Below, in pieces: positions 9,201 through 21,700 of a stretch of DNA of 64,000 nt (position 1 is its first letter; each line of letters begins with the position of its first letter). The translations under genes and the position numbers were made by a program. A model generated the notes under the pieces. The model was not told where the DNA came from. It did no database searches and was given only the letters and a program-made list of their open reading frames with translations. Source of the DNA: Cydia pomonella (taxonomy: Eukaryota; Arthropoda; Insecta; Lepidoptera; Tortricidae); assembly GCF_033807575.1 (NCBI RefSeq), contig NC_084711.1:992001-1056000 (forward strand), written 5' to 3'.

Positions 9201-11695
9201 CTGTTCTTTTTTTGTCATTTTATTATTTGTATTACCTGTGTGTATTGTGGCAAACAAATAAACGGATTATCTATCTAAATTCGGAGAAAATCATTGATGA
9301 AAATCTTATCATGAAAATCTCACTCATTATCGCTAGGCTACCAGTTTTCCAACAGTATTTAGACTAATTTAGCTCAATTCAACCTTCTAAAATGTCATTT
9401 TAATCTGACCCGCTTATTAATGCAAGGAACTTTCGCGTCGTCCACACGAGTTTAGTAAAGTACAGTCAACCAATTTGATTCCTAGGCCACTATAGAACCA
9501 TGCCATAATGACTTCTATGACAGTGCTTATTGAGTGATGCGTGTCAAGTATCTAGTAGTTAAAGCGACAAGGTTCTATAGTGGCCTAGGATTCTAATTGG
9601 TTGACTGTTCCTGTACCTCGACCTACCTAGCGGCATCCAGCACGGAGCACACGTTGCGCAGGGCCAGCACCTGCCGCAGGTAGTCGGAGATGGCGGCCTC
9701 CAGCTCCTGGAAGTCGAACTGGTGCGCCAGTCCTAGCATGTCCAGGACTGTGTCTTCGCGGAGATTCGAGAGTCCCATGTGGCCTGAAATGAATATGACG
9801 ATAAGAGAGGAGAACCAAAGAGGCAATATGTTGGGGCACCTGATACTTGGACACAATGGACACATAAAGACAATAAAAGAAGCAAAAATTCAAAGATGAA
9901 TGTCTAAACTTGTGTCTAAATGTGAAATTATACGAATAATACCATCATAATACAAAGTTTCTCTAACCTGAGTACACATAGCGAAGAAGTGCCTTAAAGG
10001 CCTGAAGTGGCGCTTGTAGCTCTACCTCGGCCTAAAAAAAGAAATTAAAAGATGTATTAAACATAAGTTAGAGAGCTAAGTGAGGGAGATGTCAACCTTA
10101 CATATCTCTTTTATTATGCTGGAGAATCATAAGACTTGAAGATGATAGATTTCCTAGTTGTTAAATGTTTTTATAGATGGCGCCAGCATAGGTTTCCCCC
10201 GTTTCCATGCATCTTGCTAGGCCTTGTTCCCATTTACATCCTTCCTTGCGATTTGGAAAGAGCCAACCAGACAAAAAATTAAAAAAAAAAATTAACCCTA
10301 TCGCTGACTGCCTAGGAGTGACAGGAGAAACAAATATGCTGGCACCATCTGTTAAAAACTTTGACCTGCCAACCCCATTGGGCTGAATAACACGACAGGT
10401 CAATAAAAATTCGCCTGTTTCCTCATCATCATCATCACCTGATTGGCCTCCCTCTCTCTCTGACATTGTACTGGATCTTCTGCCTCCACAAGTGTCACGT
10501 TAGATAGTGAGCCACTGTGTACAGCTGGCTAAGTGTACCTGGTTGGCCTCCCTCATGCCGCCGTACAGCAGCGCGCGAAAGTAGTCGCTGCTGGCAGCCA
10601 GGATCACCTTGTGGGCGGGGATCCTCTGCCCTTCCACGATCAGGGTCACGTCGGAGTATTCCGAGGAGAGGCATAGTGAGCCAATGTGTTCCGACAGGTG
10701 GCCTGAAAACCAACCATTAATTAATTAATTTCTTTAAGCTATTGCACAAAAACTTACAAAATGTACACATAGAAATCTGTACCCTTGAGCTAGGAACTCA
10801 AATTGGCTCTGTATGGCTATTTATAATCTTCTATTTGTTGATTGTAGATGTTCCAACATCTGACCATTCATAAATATATTCATCGAATAAACTATGAAAT
10901 GTATATGAGTTATTTAATGATGAAGATGAAGCGGTGGTAGCCGAGTGGATATGACGTCCGACCTTTAATCAATAGTACCAATGAGTTTTTCGGAACTTAT
11001 GTACGAAATGTCATTTGATATTTACCACCAGCTTTTCAGTGAAGGAAAACATCGTGAGGGAACCTGCACACATCTGCGAAGACATTCAAAGATGTATGTG
11101 AAGTCCCCAATCCGCATTGGGCTAGCGTGGGGACTATAGCACGAGCCCTCTTGCACATGAGAGGAGGCCTGTGCCCAGCAGTGGGACGTATATAGGCTGA
11201 ATTATTATGTTATTTAATGACTTTCACATCTGAATTTTGAACCCCCAAAGAGAGGTATGTTATACGTTTGATGCCAATGTCTGACTGTGGCATCATAGCT
11301 CTCTCGGTGGTTCTTAGCTGTTTGTTTCAAATCAATCCAGCAGTTTGATGAGTTTCAGCTTTTTTCCACACTGATGTAAGGCATTTGCAAGACGTAGGGT
11401 TTTTCTTAATTTATACCATTTTTGGGCCAATACAAAAATGTTATAAAAAAAGCATAAAATGATCTCCTTGTTGTTCACATGTCTGGCAGTTATTTTATCA
11501 TTGCCACATCCAAAAACTGTATCAATAATCCAATCCAATTTTTTCTAACTACCCGCACTTCTAATAATCGTGAAAGTTTAAAAATAAATAAGTGTGATTA
11601 TAGTTTACAGTCCTGTCCTTACTGATATGTTCAATGTCCCCGACGCGCGTGCTGGGCGTGTTGTTCACGCTCATGTACTGGTGCTGGCTGCTCAT
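6268..11695 (-). CDS. BTBD9: BTBD9, BTB/BACK-domain protein, 5' part of the gene (partial)
   Basis: Six coding exons on the minus strand, all with GT/AG sites and compatible phases: 11695-11623, 10702-10539, 10031-9968, 9783-9627, 7916-7817 and 6396-6268 (687 nt, 229 codons). The protein starts MSSQHQYMSVNN. A BTB domain spans exons 2-4 (motifs SDVTLIVEGQRIPAHKVILA, then SSDYFRALLYGGM and ALLRYVYSG). A BACK domain spans exons 5-6 (DRNATEVLQHDSF, then LLERDSFFAPEVDIFKAVCKW). BTBD9 family proteins act as adaptors, probably for Cullin-3 ubiquitin ligases, and are known for neuronal and sleep phenotypes. The C-terminal discoidin-like part is missing here and should lie left of base 1, because no further minus-strand exon was found in 1-6267. 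An acceptor about 33 bases upstream of the ATG (near 11728) indicates a 5' UTR intron. Exon 5 is short and was found only by frame and splice logic. Confidence 0.93.
6576..6966. repeat. 195-bp tandem duplication (two copies)
   Basis: 6576-6770 and 6771-6966 are near-identical. The unit includes the left end of a piggyBac-type MITE, whose TTAA end therefore occurs at both 6710 and 6905. Confidence 0.85.
6909..7101. mobile_element. piggyBac-type MITE, TTAA target sites
   Basis: Inverted ends CCTTTTGAACGCC and GCGTTCAAAGGG lie directly inside TTAA at 6905-6908 and 7102-7105. The same family occurs at 22978-23174 and 44821-45004. Confidence 0.8.
7150..7806 (+). repeat. Interspersed repeat family B (GGGTTCCGTA family), copy 1
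   Basis: Starts TTAGGGTTCCGTAGTC and ends near TCTTGGCCGGTTTTT. The same family fills 12500-13216, and its outer block (GGCCAAGTGCGAGTCGG) is inverted at 23388. The end of this copy lies about 5 bases outside the splice donor of the BTBD9 exon at 7916-7817. Class not determined. Confidence 0.7.
7967..8660. mobile_element. Fold-back MITE split by a LINE 3' fragment
   Basis: The outer arms 7967-8006 and 8617-8660 are inverted repeats (GAATTTGAAATAGA and GATTGTCAAAGAAAA). The arm continues inward as 8336-8450 against 8510-8610. The left arm is interrupted between about 8020 and 8335 by foreign sequence, so a fold-back element of roughly 380 bp was itself hit by an insertion. Confidence 0.75.
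8022..8335 (-). mobile_element. LINE 3'-end fragment nested in the fold-back MITE
   Basis: Begins with TTTATTTAAACTTTATTGCG on the plus strand, i.e. the reversed end of a LINE 3' UTR, followed by the block ATGGCGGACTTAATGCC. It lies exactly in the break of the left arm of the surrounding element. Confidence 0.6.
9463..9607. mobile_element. Fold-back MITE with CAGTCAACC ends, Tc1/mariner-like
   Basis: 145 bp with arms of about 37 bp (CAGTCAACCAATTTGATTCC against its inverse ending GGTTGACTG). TA is present on the left and TT on the right, so a TA target site is likely but not certain. It lies 19 bases from the end of the BTBD9 exon at 9783-9627. Confidence 0.75.
10176..10352. mobile_element. 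Short fold-back MITE (GATGGCGCCAGCAT ends)
   Basis: The left end AGATGGCGCCAGCATAGGTTT is inverted at the right as ATGCTGGCACCATCT, in a BTBD9 intron. Arm of about 20 bp with mismatches. Confidence 0.6.
10929..11210 (+). mobile_element. tRNA-derived SINE
   Basis: A box-like head GGTGGTAGCCGAGTGGATAT, then the body also seen in the SINEs at 24131 and 26991 (CGGAACTTATGTACGAAAT). The tail GGAGGCCTGTGCCCAGCAGT is repeated at 62306-62385. Confidence 0.8.
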
Positions 11696-12439
11696 CTTCT
11701 CTCTCTAACCGCCAACTGTTAGAGCTACAAACAAAAACAATACACATGTATATATAACCTACATTTTTCATTCAAAACATATTAAGGAGTCGTTCAGAAA
11801 ACAAGTAGCAGCACATTATGTGCCTTTTTCATTTTATTTATATGTTTTAATCAGTGTATTTTTTATAGTGATATTTAGATACTATTTCATAAAATTAAAT
11901 ACAATGTTATTTAAAATAAAAGTGTGAATTGAAGTTTTTGCCTTTTTTTTCGTTACATCTCTCCTAACACTTTTTGAACAGCATCTTCCGAGACAAGTCC
12001 TGAGGTGTTTCTCATAAACATAGTTTTTTCTTTAAGTTTGATGAGCTTCTTAATACTTTATTAAATTGCCTTTTATTCAATATGTAACTCTTTTGTTTTG
12101 ACTCCACTTTGAGGTAGTTACATGGATTTTCCACTTTTGTGTATAAGTATGCAATTTTTACAGAAATTTGTCTCCCATAGGAAAACCTCAGTGTCAGAGG
12201 TAAGATTGGAGAGAGTTCCTGACTACCTAAGATAAAATCCAGTTAATTGGTATAATCTATTGATGATATTCCTAAAACAACATAAAACAAGTTGTGAAAA
12301 TGGAAATTCAATTGTGGCATTTTCGAAAATGGCAAGTGAAGATTGTAAAATTGTGTTGTCCAAAAAGATGGAAAGTACATTGCAATAAAAATGAGAAAAC
12401 TCAAACAATCTCATGTTGATATTTGGTGAGGTTCTTGGC

Positions 12440-12440
<1 letters not shown>

Positions 12441-12474
<34 letters not shown>
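12441..12474. repeat. Poly(C) homopolymer
   Basis: Run of more than 30 C. The length is probably unreliable in any assembly. Confidence 0.9.
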
Positions 12475-12477
<3 letters not shown>

Positions 12478-12499
12478 CCACATAACCTCACGTGTATTT

Positions 12500-13216
12500 T
12501 TAGGGTTCCGTAGCCAAATGGCAAAAAACGGAACCCTTATAGATTCGTCATGTCCGTCTGTCTGTCCGTTTATGTCACATCCACTTTTTTCCAAAACTAT
12601 AAGAACTATAGTCTTGAAACTTGGTAAGTAGATGTATTCTATGAACCGCATTAAGATTTTCAGACAAAAATAGAAAAATAACAATAAATTTTAGGGGTTC
12701 CCCATACTTAGAACTAAAACTCAAAAAATTTTTTTTCATCAAACCCATATGTGTGGGGTATCTATGGATAGGTCTTTAAAAATGATATTGTGGTTTCTAA
12801 TATAATTTTTTTCTAAACTGAATAGTTTGCGCGAGAGACACTTCCAAAGTGGTAAAATGTGTGTCTGTAACTTCTAAAATAACAGAATGATAAAACTAAA
12901 AAAAATATATGATATACATTACCATGCAAACTTCCACCGAAAATTGGTTTGTTTATTTGTTTATTAGGATCACCAACAGAAGATACAATTCACATACTAT
13001 AATTTACATACTAAAAGAGCACATTTATAATTGATCCCCCACTTAAAGGCAATCACAGCATGCATTATTTAAGTTAAGATTCAGAATAAGACCTTAATAT
13101 AAATATGATATTAATTAACAAAAGTTTGTACGAGATCTAGTAAGTAGTTTTTTTTTAATATGTCATAAATTGTACAGAACCCTTCATGGGCGAGTCCCAC
13201 TCGCACTTGGCTGCTT
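12500..13216 (+). repeat. Interspersed repeat family B, copy 2
   Basis: About 715 bp starting TTTTAGGGTTCCGTAGCC and ending with the GCGAGTCCCACTCGC hairpin plus ACTTGGC. Same ends as the copy at 7150-7806. Confidence 0.7.
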
Positions 13217-15620
13217 TTTAATTAATATTTTCATTCAACCTATAAATAGTATTGTATAGAGTAAATCTTGTTTTTACTCGCTATTTTGAACTGCCAAGTG
13301 AAGATTTATGTTTAACGAAACTGGAGAAAAATCAGTATAAAAAAAATACACGTGAGGTTTCCTTATACCCCCCCCTCCCCCAACGTGATATGTCGTGATT
13401 TTTTCGTGACCCCTCTCCCCCCCTATCGAACCTCGCGTGATTTGTGCACAAGCCCATAGGACAACCTTTATTTTATTAAAAATACCTTATTGATAATATC
13501 AGGTTTTCTTATTAAATAACTTTATTAAGTATATATTACAATTTTAAAGTTAAGTTTATTTTTGCACATATACATTTATATGGTTTAAGAATTTATTTCT
13601 CCAAAAGAATATTACAATTCACTTACATAGAGAAATACAATCAATCATAATATACATTATAAACATAGTGCACAAATAGCATAAAATATATTCTAAAACA
13701 AAACAACTTATTTATTTTTGTAAGAAAAAAGTGGGTACATTTAACATTATGTTTAACCTTTAACACTAACTTTTAATTTAATAAATAGGACACATAATTA
13801 TAGTAACATCCTACATAGAACGATAATTAAAATCATGCTAATTTTCAAAAAAAATTAATTATTGGTTTAGAACAGTGGATAATATTATGTATTGCATGCC
13901 CCTGTATTGTATTTAAAATCAATCAAATAGAAACCTGTTGTATTCCAAAAGGTTGGTACACATCAATAAGTGGTAAAAACTCAATAAATAATTATTTGAT
14001 GCACATATTCATGCAAAAAATGCAATAAAAACATTAAATAAGATGGTATGAAATTGAATCAGGGATATATAAGAAATAATAATTACCAATAGGTCAAATT
14101 ATCACAATTCTAACATCAAATGTAGAATTGAATATTGATAGAGTTTAGTCATTTACGAGGATATTGCAAAGGTAAGCTAGATAGTTAAATAATTATTAGT
14201 GTTTACTATGTAGAAATAGTGTTGCACTCACAAATGATGTCACTGTATTCCTTGAGGCTATTAGAAAGTTTTGCTCCTGTTAACACCAGATTTATTGTAT
14301 TAATGTCTTAACATGCACGGAAGACATATATGTTTTACATTTAACCGTAACGAAAACTATTTTTCTCAATACAAAAAAATATTGCAGGAAAACGCAAACA
14401 GCGCAGTTGACATTTCTGACATTTACTGCACAGAGTGCACAGCTGTTTAAGCTACTGAAGGAGGACGACGTTGTTGAGGCGGTGATGGCTTTCAACGCAA
14501 GGCGTTTTAAAACACTACTCAAACTGCTCTATTTGTAAGCAAAATTTAATTTACAATAAAATCGTATTCATAGTTTGCATCAATTTATTCATCCGTGTAT
14601 CAGAAACATAATATCTCGAAATAAGCTGAAAAATAAGAACTTTTCTTTTTTTTATTTCACCTACTACAGCGGGAAAAGGAAAGGCATGGTGGAAACCGGA
14701 TATCCGGTCATTGATGTACCAAAAAAATTAAATTAATTTTCAGAGAATTATATTTACAAACTAATTGTTGACAATAATGTATTAAAGTTTTTTGTATAAA
14801 CTAAAGTAAAATTACACTTAAAGCTTCAACAGAATATTTTTCGATACTTCAATTCAATTCTAAGTCTATAAATAGCATAGCAACAACATTGAAACGAACT
14901 TTCAGTTATATATTATTTTATTTTTTTACATAATCTAACACCAATTGCTATAACAACGTGCTTGTTAAGATACTATTACTTCAAATTGTCGTATATTCAT
15001 AAAAATACGATTTCGTTTATTTCTTTGTGATATACCTATCACAGTGAATGTTCGATAATCTGTTGATTTTTTTAGAACAATCGGGCGCGAAAGCTTCGTC
15101 ACGGAAATGCCTCCTTGTTATTGGTCGAACATTTTGCGAATACCAACCTAACAAATTTAGTAATTTTGGCTATGTTGTCAGAAATATTACTTCTCACCAG
15201 TTGTGTGCCAGGCAGGTAAATATCGTCGCTTCATTCTAAATTATTTATTTATATTTAATTGTTTTCAATACGATAATGATGTTGTATTAGTTAGAATAAT
15301 CCTAATAATTGTAGTCTTCATATTGCAAGATTTATTAGTGAGTAACAAACTGTCGTTTTAATATTTGGTGAACTTTTCTGAGGAAGGTTGTGGATCTGCA
15401 AAAGTAGCTACACAATTGATATAGTGCGATACTCGCGAAAGAAAAATTCGAGGATACGAATAAAGTGTAACAAGTTGTTGTTGTTTATTTATTTTATTGT
15501 GCATATTTTACTTTACCAATTTTCACAAATAACTTTGTGGTCACACGTTTTTAGCCTTCGAAGTCGGTGGAGCGTCGAGATGATTTTTACCTAACAATAT
15601 TTTATTTTTATGTACGTTGC
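13217..15620. promoter_or_regulatory. Head-to-head intergenic region between BTBD9 and l(3)mbt
   Basis: AT-rich. Both genes must start transcription between about 11.7 and 15.6 kb because both have 5' UTR introns. A possible l(3)mbt first exon ends at the donor-like AGGCAG|GTAAAT at 15213/15214; the acceptor TTGCAG ends at 15622. I could not place the transcription starts. No protein-coding exon was seen. Confidence 0.45.
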
Positions 15621-15632
15621 AGGTCGTCAATA

Positions 15633-15714
15633 ATGAATCGTAATAGATAGCCGAACGTCTGTAATGCGTTCGCAAACAATCTCGATGCCGAGAAATGGAG
15701 AGACAGCAGTGTAA
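15633..15714 (+). promoter_or_regulatory. Two upstream ORFs in the l(3)mbt leader
   Basis: uORF1 is 15633-15650 (ATG plus 4 codons, TAG). uORF2 is 15664-15714 (16 codons, TAA) and overlaps the main ATG at 15695 in another frame. Both follow the splice acceptor ending at 15622, so they should be in the mRNA and could lower translation from the main start. Confidence 0.6.
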
Positions 15715-18700
15715 TCCACTTCAAAACTTTGACGATTCGAAAAGTGAGATTTTGAAAAAAAGATTACTTAAATCGAGCAGCGCTCCCGCCTGTAACAATC
15801 TAGCTGCGACCGGTTCACAGCACAATGTGCTGCTGAATACTTTGCGCGTGAGTAGTGTAATTATTGTTGAAAAGTGATAAATAAATTTGTGATGACGTTT
15901 GTGACGTAGTGTTTTTATTTGTAGACACCGATATCGAGCAGCATGATAGTATCGTCGGTGGGTAGCGGGCAGGGCTCGCTGCCGCTGCAGCACGGGCTGG
16001 TGACGCATTCGCTGGCGCCAGTCAAGCTGCATCCGAACCCTGCGCCGTACCCCCTCCAGCTGTCCACCGTGCACGTCCCGGTACAGATCCCCGGCACGAG
16101 CGCCAACATCAACGTGCCCGTTCAGCTTTCTGGACCCAGCAGTAGTGTACCTTTGCAAATAGCCCCCGTCAGTCTTCCAATACAAGTGTCCGGGACTACC
16201 AGTGTGCCTGTTCAGTTGCCAGCAGGAGATACTATCAATGTTCCTCTGCAAATCCCTGGTGCTAGTCAAAACATTCAACTCGGGGCTCCGGGCATGCAAT
16301 CTATGCCAATTTTGCAAAGCTCTAGTCAGCCAATGAGTTCTATTATACATGTGCATATGGGGTCTAATCCTAGGTCTAACAGTATGGATAATGGTAGTGA
16401 TATGACAGTAACAAGTTCGTCACAGTTACAAACTGTTACTTCAGGAGCTCAAGTGCAAATGGGGAACAATTCTACAGTTGTGCAGATACCGAGTTCAGTT
16501 AATAACTCAATACAGTTAGCACTTCCTAATTCGGTCAGTTCGGGAACTGTGCAGCTGAGAGGGGCCACGAGGAATGTGCCTCATGTGGTTTACATCCAGA
16601 CCCCGCAAGGTCTGAAGCCGGTCACGAGTACTGATGTCATCAGCCAAGCCAGCACCAGTGGAAATCCTCCGCAGATCATAGTCAGGAGACCCGTAAGTAA
16701 AATTTTTGTTATAACTGCTATCATAAACGTTTTATTTACAGTAAACACAAGTTTAATAAATTGATATTTATGCCATAAATAAAACTCCAGAATCATCATC
16801 ATTATCATGAATAATATTTACCCTAAGAAACATGCCTGTTTTTGAAATGTGTTATTCTTATGAGATTATTCATGACATTCATACCTTTTTCACGCTAAGT
16901 ATTTGATACATACATAAAATATAATTTTTAATAATATTATTGCAGTGTAATTAAAATTTGTTCCATTCAATTACTTAAAAAGAAAATTTGCATTTTAAGA
17001 TAAGATTTTTTGCAAAATACTTTTTGCAAATAAATAAATAGTTTTTTTATTAACAAGTTGAAAATATTTTTTACTATTTAGTGTGACAATATATGATTAT
17101 ATTTAATAATATCATAACATATAAGAAAAAAACTGAAATAATGAAGGGAAACTGAACAACCAATTACTAAATCAAGAACTACCTAAGATCCTATTTGGGC
17201 CAATCCAGCCAAAAATACACCATGTTTTTTCAAAATTCTAATTTCAAGAGTGCATTCCTGAGCATAAATTAAGTAACTTTCTCTAAGACACAGTATTCTA
17301 ATTAACTCCATTTTGGAGATAATCTATAATTTATTTATTTCTGATAAGGACCCTACAAGCGGGTACACTTGCCTTAGGGCCTCTTCACATATTGATTAGT
17401 GTTTAGTATGAGTTAATACATTTGCTACTAAACGGAAGCACTATATCAGACGATTGATGTTCCAAATAATATTGATACATGTACATTGATACCATGAAAT
17501 GTATTGAATTGAACATGTCAAACTTTTCATATTTTTGGTTGAGTTAAACATAATACCCATGTTACAACAACGCATCATTTAAGTAGTTTTAAAAAAAAAG
17601 AAAAAATGTTTATGCCATTTAGTTTCTTTAAACAATTAGGTACTTAGCCATACCCTGAAGTTAATGAGTTAAAAAAGTTAAAACAGTGTACTGGCAGCAT
17701 TTATTAATTATGACAGGCATGGTACCAGAGTTGAATTCACGCACACAACAACAGTCATGTAGTCTTTTTTCGTACCGATAGCAAGTTAGTAAGTTGAACC
17801 GCCAACTGGAGGATGAACCATAAATTCTTCAAGACTTTTTTTATTTTTGTAGCTTAATATCGGGAGTTTAAGTCACATTCATTCAATACTGTTTTTGCGA
17901 TTAGTACTATGTATGGTTGTGTGTTGTAATCATTCACCTTGTCCATGATTGGCCTAAATAAGTCCTCATTATTTCAGGTCACCAGCAACTCCAACATACA
18001 TTTAATATCAAATGTAAACAACAAGCCAAATATTGCGCCAAAAATAGCCCAGGGCAAGACTGTTTTGGCCCCGGCGGCTACACCACCTATAGTTATTCAG
18101 AAACCTAAAAGCAATGAGAAGATGATAGTTCCAGTCAGCATTGCCCCCGGAAACACTGGAAAGCAAGCCATAGCCTACCTCAGCTCAGTCAAGAAACCTA
18201 ACACTAAAAATATGGCTGATAATCAGTCCATCCTAATCTCAAATAACCAGACAACTGTTAACTCTAACAACCAGAAGCTATTTTTAACTCCGATGAACAT
18301 GCCAAAAATCCAAAACACAAAGTTTATCCTGCCAGTAACTCTGCCAGCCAGCATGGCTTCCAAAGGACCTATCATTAATCTGCAAATTGCTAATGGACAA
18401 ATACAGAATGATCCTCAAGGTAATATTACTGTCATGAGAGACAGTTCTAGCTTAGAATCGGCAGATATGCCACCACTGCAACCTCTGGCAAAGATGGGTA
18501 ATGTAAATGGTAACAGTAAAGAAGCTAATCTGGTTCCACAGAGTCCTAACAAATGTGAAACATATACAATATCTATTCCTGGGTCCCGAGCGGAGCCTAC
18601 AGAAGAACAAGGCACTTATACACTTTCAATACCAGAAACTAATGCTTCAATGAATGATGATATTTACACAGTCTCAATAGCCGATGATGAGGATCAGAGT

Positions 18701-21700
18701 CGGGAAAAGTCCTTTACTCTAGCCATACCAGAAAAAGGAAAGAGTTTACTGAATAGGAACATGATAGAAAGGAATGAAGTTGGTTCCCATGTCACGATAG
18801 CAGCTCCTGCTATCTTAAGGCGCTCAAACTCCGATAACAGTGAAAGAAAAGCTACCAACGCTAATCTAAAGAGGCGGATATCGCTCTGCAATGAAAATTT
18901 ATCCAGTAAAACCATGAAACTTACACAATCTCTGCCAAAACCGGCAGAAAAATCCGAAGAGCCTCAAGATTCGGACAATAACGACGATCATCGCGTGCCT
19001 TCTCTATTCTGCGACGAAAAGTTGGACAAAGATTTGGAATGTAAAGTCATTCTCGGCGATTCCGACGAGGAATACAAGGAGAAGAAAGAACCAGAAACTA
19101 CGAGCTTACTGTACTATCAAAAAGATATGAAGAATGATAGAATGAAACGGGAAAGCGTGGATAGCGCGTTAGAGGAAGATCCTCCAGGATTATACTGGAA
19201 CAACGGAATAGCGCAGCTGCAAGGCAGCACGCTACAGTTCCAAACAAATGAATTCGGGCTTATAGATCTCATAGACGCCTCTGATCCTGAAGAGTTACCT
19301 CTCCCACCGAGCGCGAAATACCACACACCTTTAAAACAGCGTTTAGAACGTCCACGTGAAAAGAAGCCAACATCCCCCGAGGACCTATACCGTTGTGACG
19401 GCTGCGGCTGCCACGGGATGGCAGCGGAATTCATAACGCCAAACTTCTGCAGTCTCACATGCCAAAGCGATGTACAGAAAGTGACTCAAAAGAAGCGAGA
19501 TCGCGAGCGTGCCGAACTAACTCGCCGGAGGAATAAAATGAAGAAACTCCTCATGAGGAAACAGCATGACGAACCGATGGATGAACCAGCTAAACCTGAC
19601 GATGAAAAGCTATCGGATGATGTGATCGATGAGAAATATCCATGGATGTGTGGGAAGAACGGTTTTTCGTGGATGCGGTATTTGGACTTTTGTAAAGCGA
19701 AGGCTGCTCCGGTGAAGTTGTTTAAGGACCCGTTCCCGTACAACCGGAACGGGTTTAAGGTCGGCATGAGGATGGAGGCAATAGACCCGCAGCGTGCGTC
19801 CGTGTGGGCCGTGGTTTCTGTAGCTGAAGTGCAGGTAAACTATAGTTTTAATTTATTTTATTTTATCCTATGATTGTTCGCTGTTTAACGATCTCTTCGA
19901 ATTGGTACGTATGGAAATTTTCAAAACAGTAATAATAAAAAATAAACTACGCCATAAAAAGGATCTAGCAGGATTTTATTCCTACTGTTTTCACCTAATG
20001 TTTGTAAACACTCAGGTGGAATCGGGTTTTACAGACAAAGTTACTTATGGGGTAATATTATGGGGTAAAACTCAGATTGGTTGTTTCTCAAACAGGACAC
20101 GCTGGACAAAATATTACGATAATTTTATTAATACTTATTAACACATTGCTAGCGACCCGCTAGGCGGGTTCTCTGTTTGTAGGCGCTTTTCGCTATACGG
20201 GGTTTTGTTATCGGCTACGCTCCTAGGAAAAGGAAGCTTTCTATACAACTGTATGTGATAAGCTTTTACCGCCACTACACAAGAAAAAATTGTAATGAAA
20301 TAAAATAGTGAAATTTAAATTGTGTTCATAAAATTATTATTATACAAACAAAAAACCAGACTGCTTAAAAAAATATTTTTTTTTTATACTACGTCGGTGG
20401 CAAACAAGCATACGGCCCGCCTGATGGTAAGCAGTCTCCGTAGCCTATGTACGCCTGCAACTCTAGAGGAGTTACATGCGCGTTGCCGACCCTAAACCCT
20501 TCCCCCTCGTTGAGCTCTGGAAACCTTACTCACCGGCAAGAATACAACACTATGAGTAGGGTCTAGTGTTATTTGGCTGCGGTTTTCTGTAAGGTGGAGG
20601 TACTTCCCCAGTTGGGCTCTGCTCTAGATCTGGAATGACATCCGCTGTGCTGTGCCCTACCACACAAAGTGAGATGACATTCACAATGCCCATCTCTTTT
20701 GGACGTAGTTTAAGGGCGTACCCGGGTATCTGTTAAGGGAAAACCAAGTATCACAATACCTAAATAAAATTGGGCATACTTAGGCTATATACATTTTGAA
20801 AATGACACCCGCAAATTAATGATTTCTTACCATAGCAAAAATATAATTATGTGACTATCTAAAACGTGTGAAATAAAACTATTATTATATAACCCAAAAA
20901 CCCTACGGCTTCAAAAAATTTACTGAAAAGGAAAAAAGAAGTATCAATACCTATACAAGCTGTAAAAAAAATAGTGGAGATCCGATTAAAGGCATATTCG
21001 GCATCGTGTTCCAATTAGAAAAAAGTAGACGAATAATTTTTTTGACCTTTGTATCGAAGGTTGGCCGACTTGAATGACTAGCCCCATAGAAAAAAAATCT
21101 TATTAGGGTCAAAACATTTATCTTCTACTTTTTTATTTTCGGAACACGATTCCTAACGCCCTGCCACCTTCCCTCAAATCCTCATTTTGTACACCTTGTA
21201 TTAAATTAGACTGTATATTCATTTACTTAAACTAAATACTTAACAACAAACGCAGTTTTGGTAGGTCTTTTTGTGCCAGTAGGTAACAAAGTATTGTTAT
21301 CGCCGATTGCAGCACCTTAAAGTATTTAGTTTAACTAAATTTAAGCGCTACGGGAACGTTGGCAGTGAATGCGTTAAACACAGAGCTTATAGATAGACAA
21401 CAGAGGTAGGGTTACTGTAGAAAAACAAAACTAAATTCATAACAAGCCGATTCTGAACGCACACATCATTACCCGCCGAATTAGCCGTCTCGCGAGGACA
21501 TTGCCGCGCGAAGCACCTCGGTCCGTGTAGACATCTCGCTAGAGGCATATCGTTTCCGCACGTGCGTTCGCCTCGGGCGCGGCACTCTACACAGAGCTAC
21601 CTGTTCTCCGCTCAGACTTCAAGTTACTCAAGCGTAGACACGAGGAAATCGACGTTATGATATCACAATTTTGTCTTAGCAATCCTACCTCTGCCTATCT

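Noticed and set aside
14292..14522. 76-codon minus-strand frame in the divergent intergenic region
   Set aside because: Ser-rich low-complexity translation with no known domain; at most part of an untranslated first exon.
15721..16356. 211-codon minus-strand frame opposite l(3)mbt exon 2
   Set aside because: Antisense of a confirmed exon, no domain resemblance.
21470..21620. GC-rich stretch in l(3)mbt intron 3 as an extra exon or promoter
   Set aside because: No splice sites in a phase that fits exons 3 and 4, which join perfectly without it, and no clear core promoter motif.
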